From: VGBV01 sp963813725
Lineage (GTDB): Bacteria > Actinomycetota > Thermoleophilia > Solirubrobacterales > 70-9
Assembly: GCA_963813725.1 (NCBI GenBank)
Contig: CAWFAI010000013.1
Location: 346,594 to 410,593 of the forward strand
DNA: 64,000 nucleotides
Direction of reading: 5' to 3'
Shown: positions 19,123 to 26,602 of the stretch, one piece after another
How positions within the stretch are numbered: the stretch's first letter is position 1
How the letters are laid out: every line of letters starts with the position of its first letter
Translations under genes and position numbers: made by a program
The notes under the pieces: generated by a model
What the model was told of the DNA's origin: nothing
The model's database searches: none
Seen by the model: only the letters and a program-made list of their open reading frames with translations

Positions 19123-19875
19123 TCAGGCCGACTGCAGCCGGCCGCCGTCGAGCGGAATCACGGTCCCGGTCAGGTAGGCCGCGCGCTCGGAGCAGATGAA
19201 CGCGACGAGGTCGCCGTACTCGTCGGGGGTGCCGAGCCGGCCGGCCGGGATGCTCTCCCTGGCGCTCTTCTCGGCGGCCTCGATCGAGCCGTGCAGGGAG
19301 CCGAGGCGATCGGTGGCGAACATGCCCGTCGCCACCGTGTTGACCGTGATCCCGTCGGCCGCGACCTCGCTCGCGAGCGTCTTGAACAGCCCGACCGTCG
19401 CCATCCGGTGGGCGTTGGAGAGCGCCAGGCCGGGAATCGGCTCGATCACCGAGGTGGAGGCGACATTGACGATCCGCCCCCATCCGCGCTCGCGCATCCC
19501 CGGGATCACCGTCTCGGCCAGCACGCGCGGCGCCTGCACCAGCGAGGTGTAGGCGGCCTCCCATTCCTCGGCGTCATGGGCGAAGGCTCCCCCGGCGGGC
19601 GGCCCGCCGGTGTTGGTGACGAGTATCTCGACCGGTCCCAGCGCCTCGGCCACCTCGCCCGGCAGCGCGGTCATCCGGTCCAGGTCCCCGGTGTCGGCCG
19701 GGACCGTGACCACGCCCGCCCCGAGCTCGCCGGCGGCCCCCTCGAGGGAGTCCTCGGAGCGCGAGGAGATCGCAAGCCGCGCCCCCTCGCGCGCGAGCGC
19801 TCCCGCGATGCCGAGCCCGATCCCCTTGCTGGCTCCCATCACCAACGCCACGCGTCCCTCGATCCCGAGGTCCAT
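19123..19875 (-). CDS. Short-chain dehydrogenase/reductase lacking the classical Tyr-Lys pair
   Basis: 250-residue Rossmann-fold SDR. Cofactor motif GASKGIGLGIAGAL, structural NTGG, NVASTSVIEP (catalytic Ser), and a C-terminal LTGTVIPLDGG. Where YxxxK is expected the sequence is LSNAHRMATVGLFKTLA, so Tyr and Lys are replaced by Asn and Arg, as in a subset of annotated SDRs. Catalysis by the usual mechanism is thus unlikely or modified. Substrate unknown. It is followed within 5 nt (upstream on the minus strand) by the ATP-grasp gene, probably one operon. Confidence 0.8.
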   Translation of the reverse strand: MDLGIEGRVALVMGASKGIGLGIAGALAREGARLAISSRSEDSLEGAAGELGAGVVTVPADTGDLDRMTALPGEVAEALGPVEILVTNTGGPPAGGAFAHDAEEWEAAYTSLVQAPRVLAETVIPGMRERGWGRIVNVASTSVIEPIPGLALSNAHRMATVGLFKTLASEVAADGITVNTVATGMFATDRLGSLHGSIEAAEKSARESIPAGRLGTPDEYGDLVAFICSERAAYLTGTVIPLDGGRLQSA

Positions 19876-19880
19876 CGGGG

Positions 19881-21080
19881 TCAGTCCCCGGTCAGCTCGG
19901 CCAGGTAGGCGGCGTCATCGGCCGGCAGGCCGGGAATCGGCTGCCCGTCCCAGGTGATGCCGTCCGACATCGCCTCGAACAGGCCCCTCCGCTCGGCGAG
20001 GCTCATGCGCTCGTGGTGGGCGAAGGCGAGGAACGAGTAGAGCTGTGGCATCAGGTCGTGCCAGCCGGAGTCGGTCCCCTTGACGGCGGCCAGGTCGTGG
20101 ATCGAGCTCGGCGCCTGCTTCAGCGGCTCGCGGAAGATCTGGCCCAGCACCGCGAAGTCGAGCTGCTCGGCTCGTCCGGGCTCGACCTGGAGCGTCTCGA
20201 TCGTCGGCGCCAGGAGCCCGCGCTCGAGCTCCTCGCCGGTCATCAGCAGCACCCCGTCGGTGGGGCGGGGGTTGCACTCGATCATCATCAGCCCCTGCTC
20301 GGCGTCGACGAAGTCCAGCGACATCTGGCCGTCCCACTCGAGCTCGGTCGCGAGCTTCTCGACCGCCGGCAGCGTGTCGGAGGGATCGACCGAGAGGAAC
20401 TGGATGCCGGTCGAGTGCTCCCACTGGCGCGGCGCGCGGTAGGACATGTGGGCCGCCACCTCACCGTCGTGGATGCAGGAGTAGGTGCAGTGCATCGGCC
20501 CCTCGACGAACTCCTGCACCAGCCACGGGTTGGCCTCGGTGGGGTGGACGTCATCGGGGCTCAGGTGTCCCGCCAGCGGGCCCGTGTTGGTCATCAGGCC
20601 GACCCCGCCGCGCGAGAACGCGGCGCGCCCGAAGTACTTGGGAAAGCGCTCGATCGCGGCCTTGAGCTCATCCTGGTCATGCGCCACCACCGTCTGCGGC
20701 GTGCGCAGTCCGAGCTTGTCGCAGAGCTCCTGGAAGGTCCCCTTGTCGTGGACCTGGGCCAGCGTCCGGAACGGGGGCGCGTACAGGCGGGTCGTCTTCG
20801 AGAGGCGCTCGTGCTGCGCGGCGAGGTAGAAGACCTCCTCGAACATCGGCAGGATCAGCTCGATCTCGTTCTCGGTCGCGTAGCGCTCGACGTCGCCGAC
20901 GAAGGCCTCGGGGTCGTCGGTTGCCGACGCGGTGGTGAAGTGCCCGGCCAGGTACTTCGAGTGGCTGCCGGGGGCGGCCGCGTAGCTGTCGCAGGCGTAG
21001 ATCTCATGGCCGCGCTCGCCGAGCTTGCGGACCATGTCCAGCGCGAACGGCATCCGCGAGCTTGTGACCAGCAGCTTCAC
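19881..21080 (-). CDS. ATP-grasp domain protein (carbamoyl-phosphate-synthase-like)
   Basis: 399 residues. The N-terminal pre-ATP-grasp Rossmann segment KLLVTSSRMPFALDMVRKLGERG is followed by an ATP-grasp core (HDKGTFQELCDKLGL, PWLVQEFVEGPMHCTYSC, DGQMSLDFVDAEQGLMMIECNPRPTDG with metal-binding Glu/Asn). This class ligates a carboxylate to an amine, thiol or similar; the substrate cannot be named. It shares an operon with the SDR and is divergent from the dioxygenase gene, only 28 bp away. A TAGCGT box lies 9 nt before its GTG. Confidence 0.8.
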   Translation of the reverse strand: MKLLVTSSRMPFALDMVRKLGERGHEIYACDSYAAAPGSHSKYLAGHFTTASATDDPEAFVGDVERYATENEIELILPMFEEVFYLAAQHERLSKTTRLYAPPFRTLAQVHDKGTFQELCDKLGLRTPQTVVAHDQDELKAAIERFPKYFGRAAFSRGGVGLMTNTGPLAGHLSPDDVHPTEANPWLVQEFVEGPMHCTYSCIHDGEVAAHMSYRAPRQWEHSTGIQFLSVDPSDTLPAVEKLATELEWDGQMSLDFVDAEQGLMMIECNPRPTDGVLLMTGEELERGLLAPTIETLQVEPGRAEQLDFAVLGQIFREPLKQAPSSIHDLAAVKGTDSGWHDLMPQLYSFLAFAHHERMSLAERRGLFEAMSDGITWDGQPIPGLPADDAAYLAELTGD

Positions 21081-21108
21081 CGCTGCGCGACGCTACTACG
21101 ATCGGTGC
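21081..21108. promoter_or_regulatory. 28-bp divergent, apparently leaderless promoter region
   Basis: Only 28 bp separate the GTG of the ATP-grasp gene (minus) from the ATG of the dioxygenase gene (plus). TACGAT (21097-21102) ends 6 nt before the plus-strand ATG; on the other strand TAGCGT ends 9 nt before the GTG. No ribosome-binding site fits either start, consistent with two leaderless mRNAs from back-to-back promoters. Confidence 0.45.
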
Positions 21109-21774
21109 ATGGCGGGTCTGCCGGATCGAGGCAACGCAGCGGGGGCGGATCGCACCCGCCCGCTGACGCGGCGCCAGGCGCTGGCCGCCGCCGCGGCAGG
21201 CGGCGCAGCCGCAGTCATCGCCGCGTGCGGGGGAGACGACGGGGACGGCGCCGCCGCGACCGAGGCCGGTGCGCAGGCGCTGGATCCCACGCCCGCCTGC
21301 GGGGATGACGGCGCCACGCCCGAGCAGACCGAGGGCCCCTTCTTCACGCCTGACTCGCCCGAGCGGATCTCGCTGCTCGAGCCGGGCATGGCCGGGACGG
21401 CGCTGCTGCTGACCGGCCGCATTCTGGACACCGGCTGCCGCCCCATCCCCGGCGCCCTGCTCGACTTCTGGCAGGCCGACGACGCGGGGCAGTACGACAA
21501 CTCGGGCTACCGGCTGCGGGGCCACCAGTTCGCGGACGCGTCCGGCGAGTACCGGCTGCGCACGATCGTCCCCGGCCTCTACACGGGCCGCACCCGCCAC
21601 ATCCACGTCAAGGCCCAACCGCGAGGCGGATCGGTCCTCACCACCCAGCTCTACTTCCCGGACGAGCCGGCCAACGAGGCCGACGGCATCTTCGACCCCC
21701 TGCTGCTGGTGGACCTGACGGACTCCGGCGCGAGCAAGCGCGCCCGCTACGACTTCGTGCTCGCCGCGGCCTGA
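21109..21774 (+). CDS. Intradiol ring-cleavage dioxygenase-like Tat lipoprotein
   Basis: 221 residues. A twin-Arg signal (LTRRQALAAAAAGG) leads to a lipobox-like VIAACGGD, so the protein is probably exported folded and lipid-anchored. The mature part has the intradiol dioxygenase fold: TEGPFFTPDSPER, GALLDFWQADDAGQYDNSGY, LRTIVPGLYTG and RTRHIHVKAQ, which supply the two Tyr and two His Fe(III) ligands. Extracellular intradiol-dioxygenase-like proteins of this kind are common in actinobacteria but their substrates are mostly unknown; catechol-like aromatics are plausible. Confidence 0.85.
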   Translation: MAGLPDRGNAAGADRTRPLTRRQALAAAAAGGAAAVIAACGGDDGDGAAATEAGAQALDPTPACGDDGATPEQTEGPFFTPDSPERISLLEPGMAGTALLLTGRILDTGCRPIPGALLDFWQADDAGQYDNSGYRLRGHQFADASGEYRLRTIVPGLYTGRTRHIHVKAQPRGGSVLTTQLYFPDEPANEADGIFDPLLLVDLTDSGASKRARYDFVLAAA

Positions 21775-21798
21775 GCCCCGCTACCTTCAGACGGCCCC

Positions 21799-21871
21799 GG
21801 GCGGTTAGCTCAGTTGGGAGAGCATCTCGTTTACACCGAGAAGGTCACTGGTTCGAGCCCAGTACCGCCCA
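21799..21871 (+). tRNA. tRNA-Val (anticodon TAC)
   Basis: 73-nt cloverleaf: acceptor GGGCGGT/ACCGCCC, D-arm TAGCTCAGTTGGGAGAGCA, anticodon stem TCTCG/CGAGA around TTTACAC (TAC), T-arm CACTGGTTCGAGCCCAGT-like. CCA is not encoded. Confidence 0.96.
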
Positions 21872-21904
21872 TCCGGCCGGCCATCGCCTCCGGACGCCTC
21901 CGGC

Positions 21905-23513
21905 CTATGAGGGCTCCGGGTCCTCGCCCTCGATGCGCTGCGGCATCAGGGCGCCGCTGCCGAAGCGGCGGCCGCGCAGCAGCTCGTCCTCCAGCTCCTC
22001 ACCCGGTGTGTCCTTGCCTGGGAGCAGGGTCCTGCGCAGCTCGTGGGCGTCGAAGATCTCGTCCAGGTCCTCGCGGGTGAGCGTTTCGCGCTCGAGCGCG
22101 TTGGTCGCCAGGTCGTCCAGGCACTCGCGGTTCACCTGCATCAGCTGGCGCGCGCGCGCGTAGGCCATGTGCGCCAGCTCCTGTGCGTGGAGGTCGACGT
22201 CGCGGCGAGTCTGGTCGGACAGCGCGTAGTCGCTGGTCGGCTGAGCCAGGGGCGCGCTCTCGGGCGGCCCCTTGGCGACGGTCATGCCGAACTCGGTCAC
22301 CATCTGGACGCAGATGCCGTGAACGCGGGCGAGATCGTCGGCGGCGCCGGAGTAGGCCTCGTCGAAGACCTCCTCCTCGGCGGCCCGGCCGCCCAGCAGC
22401 GTCACCACCTCGTCGAGCAGCTGCTTGCGCGAGCGCAGGTAGCGGTCCTCCTGGGGAGAGTGGGCGACGAAGCCCAGCGCCGGCCCGCGCGGGACGATGC
22501 TGAGGATCTCGGGCGGGTCCAGCCCCACCAGGCGGCGGGCCAGGGCGTGGCCGGCCTCGTGGTAGGCGACGATGCGGCGCTCCTCCTCGTTCAGCCGCCG
22601 CGCCTGCTGTGAGCCCACCGACTGGCGCAGCAGCGCCTCGTCCAGGTGCTCGCGCGCGATCTCCTTCCGCTGGTCGCGGCCGGCGATGATCGCCGCCTCG
22701 TTGAGCGCGTTCGCGAGCTGGGCGCCGGTCATCCCGGTCGTCTTGCGGGCGACGTCGGTGAGGTCGATGTCGTCGGCCAGCGCCTTGTCCCTGGCGTGGC
22801 TGCGCAGGATCGCCTCGCGCCCGTCGCGGTCGGGCGGCGCGACCAGAACCTGGCGGTCGAAGCGGCCAGGCCGCAGCAGCGCCTTGTCGAGCTTCTCCAC
22901 CGCGTTCGATGCCGCCAGCACGATCACGGTGCCGGGGTCCCGCTCGAAGCCGTCGAGCTCGACCAGCAGCTGGTTCAGCGCCTGCTCCCGCTCGCCCGAG
23001 CCGCCGTCGCCACCGGCGCTGCGGTGTCCGCCGACGGCGTCGATCTCGTCGATGAAGACGACCGCGCGTCCCGATTCGCGCGCCTCCTTGAACAGGCGCC
23101 TGATCCTGGCGGCGCCGCGGCCGACGAACATCTCCACGAAGCTCGATCCCGAGGCGGCGAAGAAGTCGACGCCCGCATGAGCCGCCACGGCCCTGGCCAG
23201 CATCGTCTTGCCGGTTCCCGGCGGCCCATAGAGCAGCACGCCGCGCGGCGCCCGCGCCCCGAGGCCCTCGAAGCGCTTCGGGTCCTTGAGCCACTCGGCG
23301 ACGTCCACCAGCTCCTCCTTGGCGGCGTCGACGCCCTGGACCTGCATCCCACAGCACCGGCTGGGTCTTGCTCGCTTTGACCGTCTCGGGGCGAGTGGTT
23401 CCCATCGTCCCGCGCAGCAGCATCACGAACACGATCAGCAGCCCGAGCGAGAAGAACACCCCGAACACGGGGTACCACTCGAAGACGAAGTCGGTGAACG
23501 ACGAGGCGAGCAT
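21905..23513 (-). CDS. FtsH-like ATP-dependent zinc metalloprotease (frameshift near 23345)
   Basis: Membrane AAA+ protease. After a short N-terminus with one TM helix (WYPVFGVFFSLGLLIVFVML, residues ~13-33) come VQGVDAAKEELVDVAEWL, Walker A GPPGTGKT, pore loop FVEMFVGRGAARIRRLF, Walker B VVFIDEIDAVG, the second region of homology NQLLVELDGF and RPGRFDRQV, and the zinc site YHEAGHALARRL. A base shift near 23345 separates the TM/linker (from ATG 23513) from the AAA domain. Only one TM helix and no periplasmic domain are seen, unlike classical FtsH with two helices, so this is probably a secondary FtsH paralogue. Confidence 0.88.
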
Positions 23514-23596
23514 GGTTAGTGGATGCCGATCATGGCGCGCGCACCGTCAGTATCGGCAAATGAGCGCCCGGGCTGGAACCGGACGCGAGGCCGTGC

Positions 23597-24064
23597 CTAC
23601 AGGCCGGGCTTGACCACCATGTCGAGCACCACCAGGATCAGGAACAGCAGCTCGACCCTCGAGACCATCAGGACCCGCCCGATCCGCCGCTGCACGTCGG
23701 GGTGGTCCTCCCCGAGCGACTCCATCAGCTTCCCGATCCGGCCGGACTCGGGGCCCAGGAAGGCCGCGCCGGTGATGAACGAGGCGAGAAACACCGCGAG
23801 CGCCGCCGAGACCCAGAACTGCGAGAACTCCCAGGCGGGCTCTTTCAGGACCATCCAGACGCCGAAGACGACCACCATCAGGGCGGAGGGGATGAGCACG
23901 CGGTTGCCGATCCACTCGACGTCGCCGAACAGCTCGGCCATCCGCCGTGGCCCGGCAGCGCGGGCTCGCAGCGCGAAGACCTGGATCATCGCGTCCCCCC
24001 CGAGCCAGACGGCGACGAAGGTCAGGTGGGCGAAGAGCAGGAACTCATACAGGGTGATGTCCAT
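23597..24064 (-). CDS. Four-helix membrane protein, DUF2269-like
   Basis: 155 residues with four predicted TM helices: YEFLLFAHLTFVAVWLGGDAM, VLIPSALMVVVFGVWMVL, FWVSAALAVFLASFITGAAF and LLFLILVVLDMVVKPGL. The pattern of a conserved His/Trp-Gly in helix 1 and a helix ending VLDMxxKPG matches DUF2269-type integral membrane proteins. Function unknown in the family. It is transcribed between the FtsH-like gene and a small conserved-looking protein, all on the minus strand. Confidence 0.65.
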   Translation of the reverse strand: MDITLYEFLLFAHLTFVAVWLGGDAMIQVFALRARAAGPRRMAELFGDVEWIGNRVLIPSALMVVVFGVWMVLKEPAWEFSQFWVSAALAVFLASFITGAAFLGPESGRIGKLMESLGEDHPDVQRRIGRVLMVSRVELLFLILVVLDMVVKPGL

Positions 24065-24085
24065 ACGAGTCCCCGCCCGCGCGTC

Positions 24086-24481
24086 TTAGTCGGCGAGCCC
24101 GTAGAGCAGAGCCTTGCTCTTGTCATCGGAGTCGACCTTGACCTCGAAGCGCTTGCCGGCCTCGTAGTGGCCCGAGCCGATCGCGTCCGCGGTCAGGTTC
24201 TGGAGGACGGTGGTGTCGTAGGAGTCGCCGGCCTCGAGCTCGATCGAGACGTCGATCGCGTACTGCTTGTTGACGCCGGCATCGGTCTTGCCGGTCTCGC
24301 TGATCGAGTTGATCGTCGCCACGCCGGGCAGGCCGCTGGTGGCGATCTTCTGAGCGGTCTGCGCGTACTCCATGTCGGCGGCGTCGGGCATCGCGCCCAT
24401 GCCGGTCCCCTGCGCCGCGGCGTTCTGCTGCGCCTGTGCGGCCATCTCCTGCGCCTTCTTGATGTCGTCCATCATCCCCAT
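24086..24481 (-). CDS. Hypothetical small soluble protein with N-terminal helix
   Basis: 131 residues. An N-terminal Met/Ala/Gln-rich helix (MMDDIKKAQEMAAQAQQNAAAQ) is joined by a Gly/Met linker to a compact beta-rich domain (LPGVATINSISETGKTDAGV, AIDVSIELEAGDSYDTTVL, FEVKVDSDDKSKALLYGL). No catalytic motif or TM helix. ATG 24481 has GGAGGG 10 nt upstream; ATG 24475 is an in-frame alternative. I recognise the two-part architecture from actinobacterial hypothetical proteins but know no function. Confidence 0.6.
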   Translation of the reverse strand: MGMMDDIKKAQEMAAQAQQNAAAQGTGMGAMPDAADMEYAQTAQKIATSGLPGVATINSISETGKTDAGVNKQYAIDVSIELEAGDSYDTTVLQNLTADAIGSGHYEAGKRFEVKVDSDDKSKALLYGLAD

Positions 24482-24583
24482 TGGCTCTTCCCTCCGAAGT
24501 CGTGGCTTGCGCCGCCACTCTATCCAGCCGACCGCGGCACGGCGGCGCGCCGATCGGTTAGGTTCCCCGCGCACCGCAGACAA

Positions 24584-24654
24584 GCCGCCCCCGGACGCGA
24601 AGCGAAGGAGGCGGCGCCACAAGCCGCCCCCGGACGCGAAGCGGAGGAGGCGGC
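24584..24654 (+). repeat. Two tandem copies of a 20-nt core with complementary arms (dispersed hairpin repeat)
   Basis: Two 39-nt direct repeats (24581-24619, 24620-24658; 38/39 identical). Each contains arm GCCGCC, a core reading CCCGGACGCGAAGCGGAGGA in the second copy (one G-to-A change in the first), and arm GGCGGC. Arms are perfect reverse complements, and the core centre CGCGAAGCG can itself form a GAA-loop mini-hairpin. The array lies just upstream of the ribosome site of the cyclic-nucleotide-binding gene. Other copies are at 31642, 50032 and 59571. Confidence 0.75.
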
Positions 24655-24670
24655 GCCAGCAGGAGGCCCG

Positions 24671-25057
24671 ATGGAAACCAGCCAGCTGAAGCGCATCCCG
24701 CTGTTCGCCGACGCGTCGGACGAGGAGCTGAAGCAGGTCGCGGCGTTCGCCGAGGCGCGGGAGATCGACGAGGGCACGGAGGTGATCGGAGAGGGCGAGT
24801 TCTCGCGTGCCCTGCTTGCGATCGAGTCGGGCACCGTCGAGGTCACCCGCGCGGGCGAGAAGCTCGCCGACCTCGGCCCGGGCGACATCTTCGGCGAGGC
24901 GGGCATGCTGGACGACGAGATGCGCAGCGCCACCGTCACCGCCACTTCGGACTTGAAGCTGATCAGCATGGGCCACTTCGAGGTGAAGCGGCTGAAGAAG
25001 GACGCGCCCGAGGTCTACTCGAAGATCGAGGCGCTGATCGAAGAGCGCGCCGGCTGA
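24671..25057 (+). CDS. Cyclic-nucleotide-binding domain protein
   Basis: 128-residue stand-alone cNMP-binding beta-roll. LKRIPLFADASDEELKQVAAFAE is the usual N-terminal helix; VIGEGEFSRALLAIESGTVEV and LADLGPGDIFGEAGMLDDEMRSATVTA contain the phosphate-binding cassette, with GEAGMLDDEMRSA in place of canonical GExxLL...RxA, so the Arg is kept. No HTH or other effector domain follows, so it would act by protein interaction. ATG 24671 has AGGAGG 6 nt upstream. The two tandem hairpin repeats lie in its leader. Confidence 0.85.
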   Translation: METSQLKRIPLFADASDEELKQVAAFAEAREIDEGTEVIGEGEFSRALLAIESGTVEVTRAGEKLADLGPGDIFGEAGMLDDEMRSATVTATSDLKLISMGHFEVKRLKKDAPEVYSKIEALIEERAG

Positions 25058-25145
25058 CGGCGCGAGCGCTCCGCTAGAACTCCTCCAGGCAGCGGAATCA
25101 GCAGGAGCTTGAACAGGCCGCCGCTGATGATCGGGTCCTCGCGCA

Positions 25146-25988
25146 TCAGGCCAGCTTCGTCCGCAGTTCGCCCAGGGTGGGGGAGCTGATCACGACCTCG
25201 TCGCCCGACTTCAGCCAGAGCTGGGGATCCCGCGCGCTGCCGACTCCCGATGGGGTGCCGGTCGAGACGATGTCGCCCGGCTCCATGGTCATCCACCCCG
25301 ACAGCCGCGAGAGCAGCTCCGGGGCCGAGAAGATCAGGTCCGAGGTGACCGCGTCCTGCATCACCTCGCCGTTCAGCTGCAGCCGGAAGGCGATCGCGTC
25401 GTGCGCGCCGGCCTCGTCGGGGGTGACCAGCGCGGGCCCGCACGGGGCCGAGCCGTCGAAGACCTTGCCGGGCATCCACTGGGGTGTCGCGAACTGCAGG
25501 TCGCGGGCGGAGAGGTCGTTCAGGAGCATGTAGCCGGCGATCGCCTCCTCCGCCGCCTCCGTCGAGACCTCCCGGCAGCGGCGCCCGACGACGAAGGCGA
25601 CCTCGGCCTCGTAGTCCACCTTGTCGCTGGCCGCGGGCAGCGGCACCTCCGCGTCGGCCGCCGCCAGCGCGTTCGGGAACTTCGCGAAGAAGGTCGGCAC
25701 CCGCGGCGGCTCGACGCCGGCCTCTTCGGCGTGGGTGCGGTAGTTGAGGCCGATGCAGACGATCTTCCCGGGATCCGGGACGGGCGGCCGGGCCTCGACC
25801 TCAGCGGGAACCGGGGCGGCTCCGCCGCGCTCCGCGGCCTCGCCCAAGGCGCCCAGGCGATCGCCCTCGAGCAGCTCCCGAACACTGGTCGGGTCCTCTC
25901 CCAGCAGCCCACCGGCATCGAGGATGCCGTCGCCGACCCGGACGCCGGCGCGGTCTGCGCCCCCCTGTCGGTAGGTCAGGATTCGCAT
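25146..25988 (-). CDS. Fumarylacetoacetate hydrolase-family protein
   Basis: 280 residues. The C-terminal FAH domain carries IVCIGLNYRTHAEEAG, the metal/active-site DYEAEVAFVVGRRCREV, LLNDLSARDLQ, PCGPALVTPDE and GDIVSTGTPSGVG. Enzymes of this branch are 2-keto-acid decarboxylases/hydrolases, oxaloacetate decarboxylases or acylpyruvases; specificity cannot be assigned. The N-terminal ~70 residues are the usual small beta domain. It converges with the cNMP-binding gene and is upstream of, and divergent from, the cold-shock gene. Confidence 0.87.
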   Translation of the reverse strand: MRILTYRQGGADRAGVRVGDGILDAGGLLGEDPTSVRELLEGDRLGALGEAAERGGAAPVPAEVEARPPVPDPGKIVCIGLNYRTHAEEAGVEPPRVPTFFAKFPNALAAADAEVPLPAASDKVDYEAEVAFVVGRRCREVSTEAAEEAIAGYMLLNDLSARDLQFATPQWMPGKVFDGSAPCGPALVTPDEAGAHDAIAFRLQLNGEVMQDAVTSDLIFSAPELLSRLSGWMTMEPGDIVSTGTPSGVGSARDPQLWLKSGDEVVISSPTLGELRTKLA

Positions 25989-26051
25989 CCGACGGAGACC
26001 CTAACCGCGTGGGCCTCTGATCCCGATTCAGCCCGCTTCCGGCTGACGCGA

Positions 26052-26080
26052 TGCCGTTCGGTTCGCTACCTTGCGGCCCG
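26052..26080 (+). promoter_or_regulatory. Possible promoter of the cold-shock gene
   Basis: A weak sigma-70-like pair near 26043-26071 (CTGACG, about 18 nt, TACCTT) sits between the FAH gene and the long cold-shock leader. Assigned mainly on position; the hexamers match consensus poorly. Confidence 0.25.
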
Positions 26081-26123
26081 TTCGACGGGGTCAGTCACCC
26101 CAAAGAAGGTGTGTGAAGGAAGC

Positions 26124-26171
26124 GGTGTCCCGGCTGGGCACCTCCTCGCGCACAGGATCCGGCCGAGGAGG
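26124..26171 (+). promoter_or_regulatory. Cold-shock gene leader with RBS-sequestering hairpin and competing hairpin
   Basis: CCTCCTCG (26141-26148) is perfectly complementary to CGAGGAGG (26164-26171), which contains the AGGAGG ribosome site 9 nt before the ATG. A second hairpin, GGTG(T)CCC 26124-26131 with GGGCACC 26136-26142, uses the first two bases of the same anti-ribosome-site strand, so the two cannot form fully together. This layout suits temperature- or factor-dependent control of translation. Confidence 0.6.
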
Positions 26172-26180
26172 CTTATTCAA

Positions 26181-26390
26181 ATGGCAGAAGGCACCGTGAA
26201 GTGGTTCAGCAACGAGAAGGGCTACGGGTTCATCACCCCGGATGACGGCTCCAAGGACCTGTTCGTCCACTTCTCCTCGATCAGCGGCGACGGCTATCGC
26301 TCGCTCAACGACGGGGCCCGCGTCTCCTACGAGGCCGAGGACGGCCCCAAGGGACCGGTCGCGGTCAACGTCCAAGAGCTGGCCGGATAG
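26181..26390 (+). CDS. Cold-shock domain protein (CspA family)
   Basis: 69-residue single OB-fold nucleic-acid chaperone. RNP1 appears as GYGFITP and RNP2 as LFVHFSSI; the N-terminus MAEGTVKWFSNEKGYGF is typical. All canonical aromatic RNA-binding positions are present. ATG 26181 is preceded by AGGAGG. The ~140-nt upstream region free of genes fits the long leaders of cold-shock genes, and it contains mutually exclusive hairpins (see regulatory entry). A tRNA-Asp gene follows 46 nt downstream. Confidence 0.95.
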   Translation: MAEGTVKWFSNEKGYGFITPDDGSKDLFVHFSSISGDGYRSLNDGARVSYEAEDGPKGPVAVNVQELAG

Positions 26391-26435
26391 CCTTAATCAC
26401 AACGCGGCGGCCGCAACGGGCCGTCGTCGAACCCC

Positions 26436-26509
<74 letters not shown>

Positions 26510-26602
26510 TTTCCTGGTCCTCCCGCAGCTCCGAGGACACCCGCATCAGAGCGCTTCACGGCCGGGAGCAAGTGTGCGCAGCGGTACGCTCAAGCCAGCC
26601 CG

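Noticed and set aside
25015..25146. Small 43-residue frame on the minus strand overlapping the FAH stop (TGATG), hydrophobic start GGLFKLLLIPLPGGV
   Set aside because: The second half is antisense to the cNMP-binding gene and Arg/Ser-rich; no ribosome site or recognisable family, so not called.
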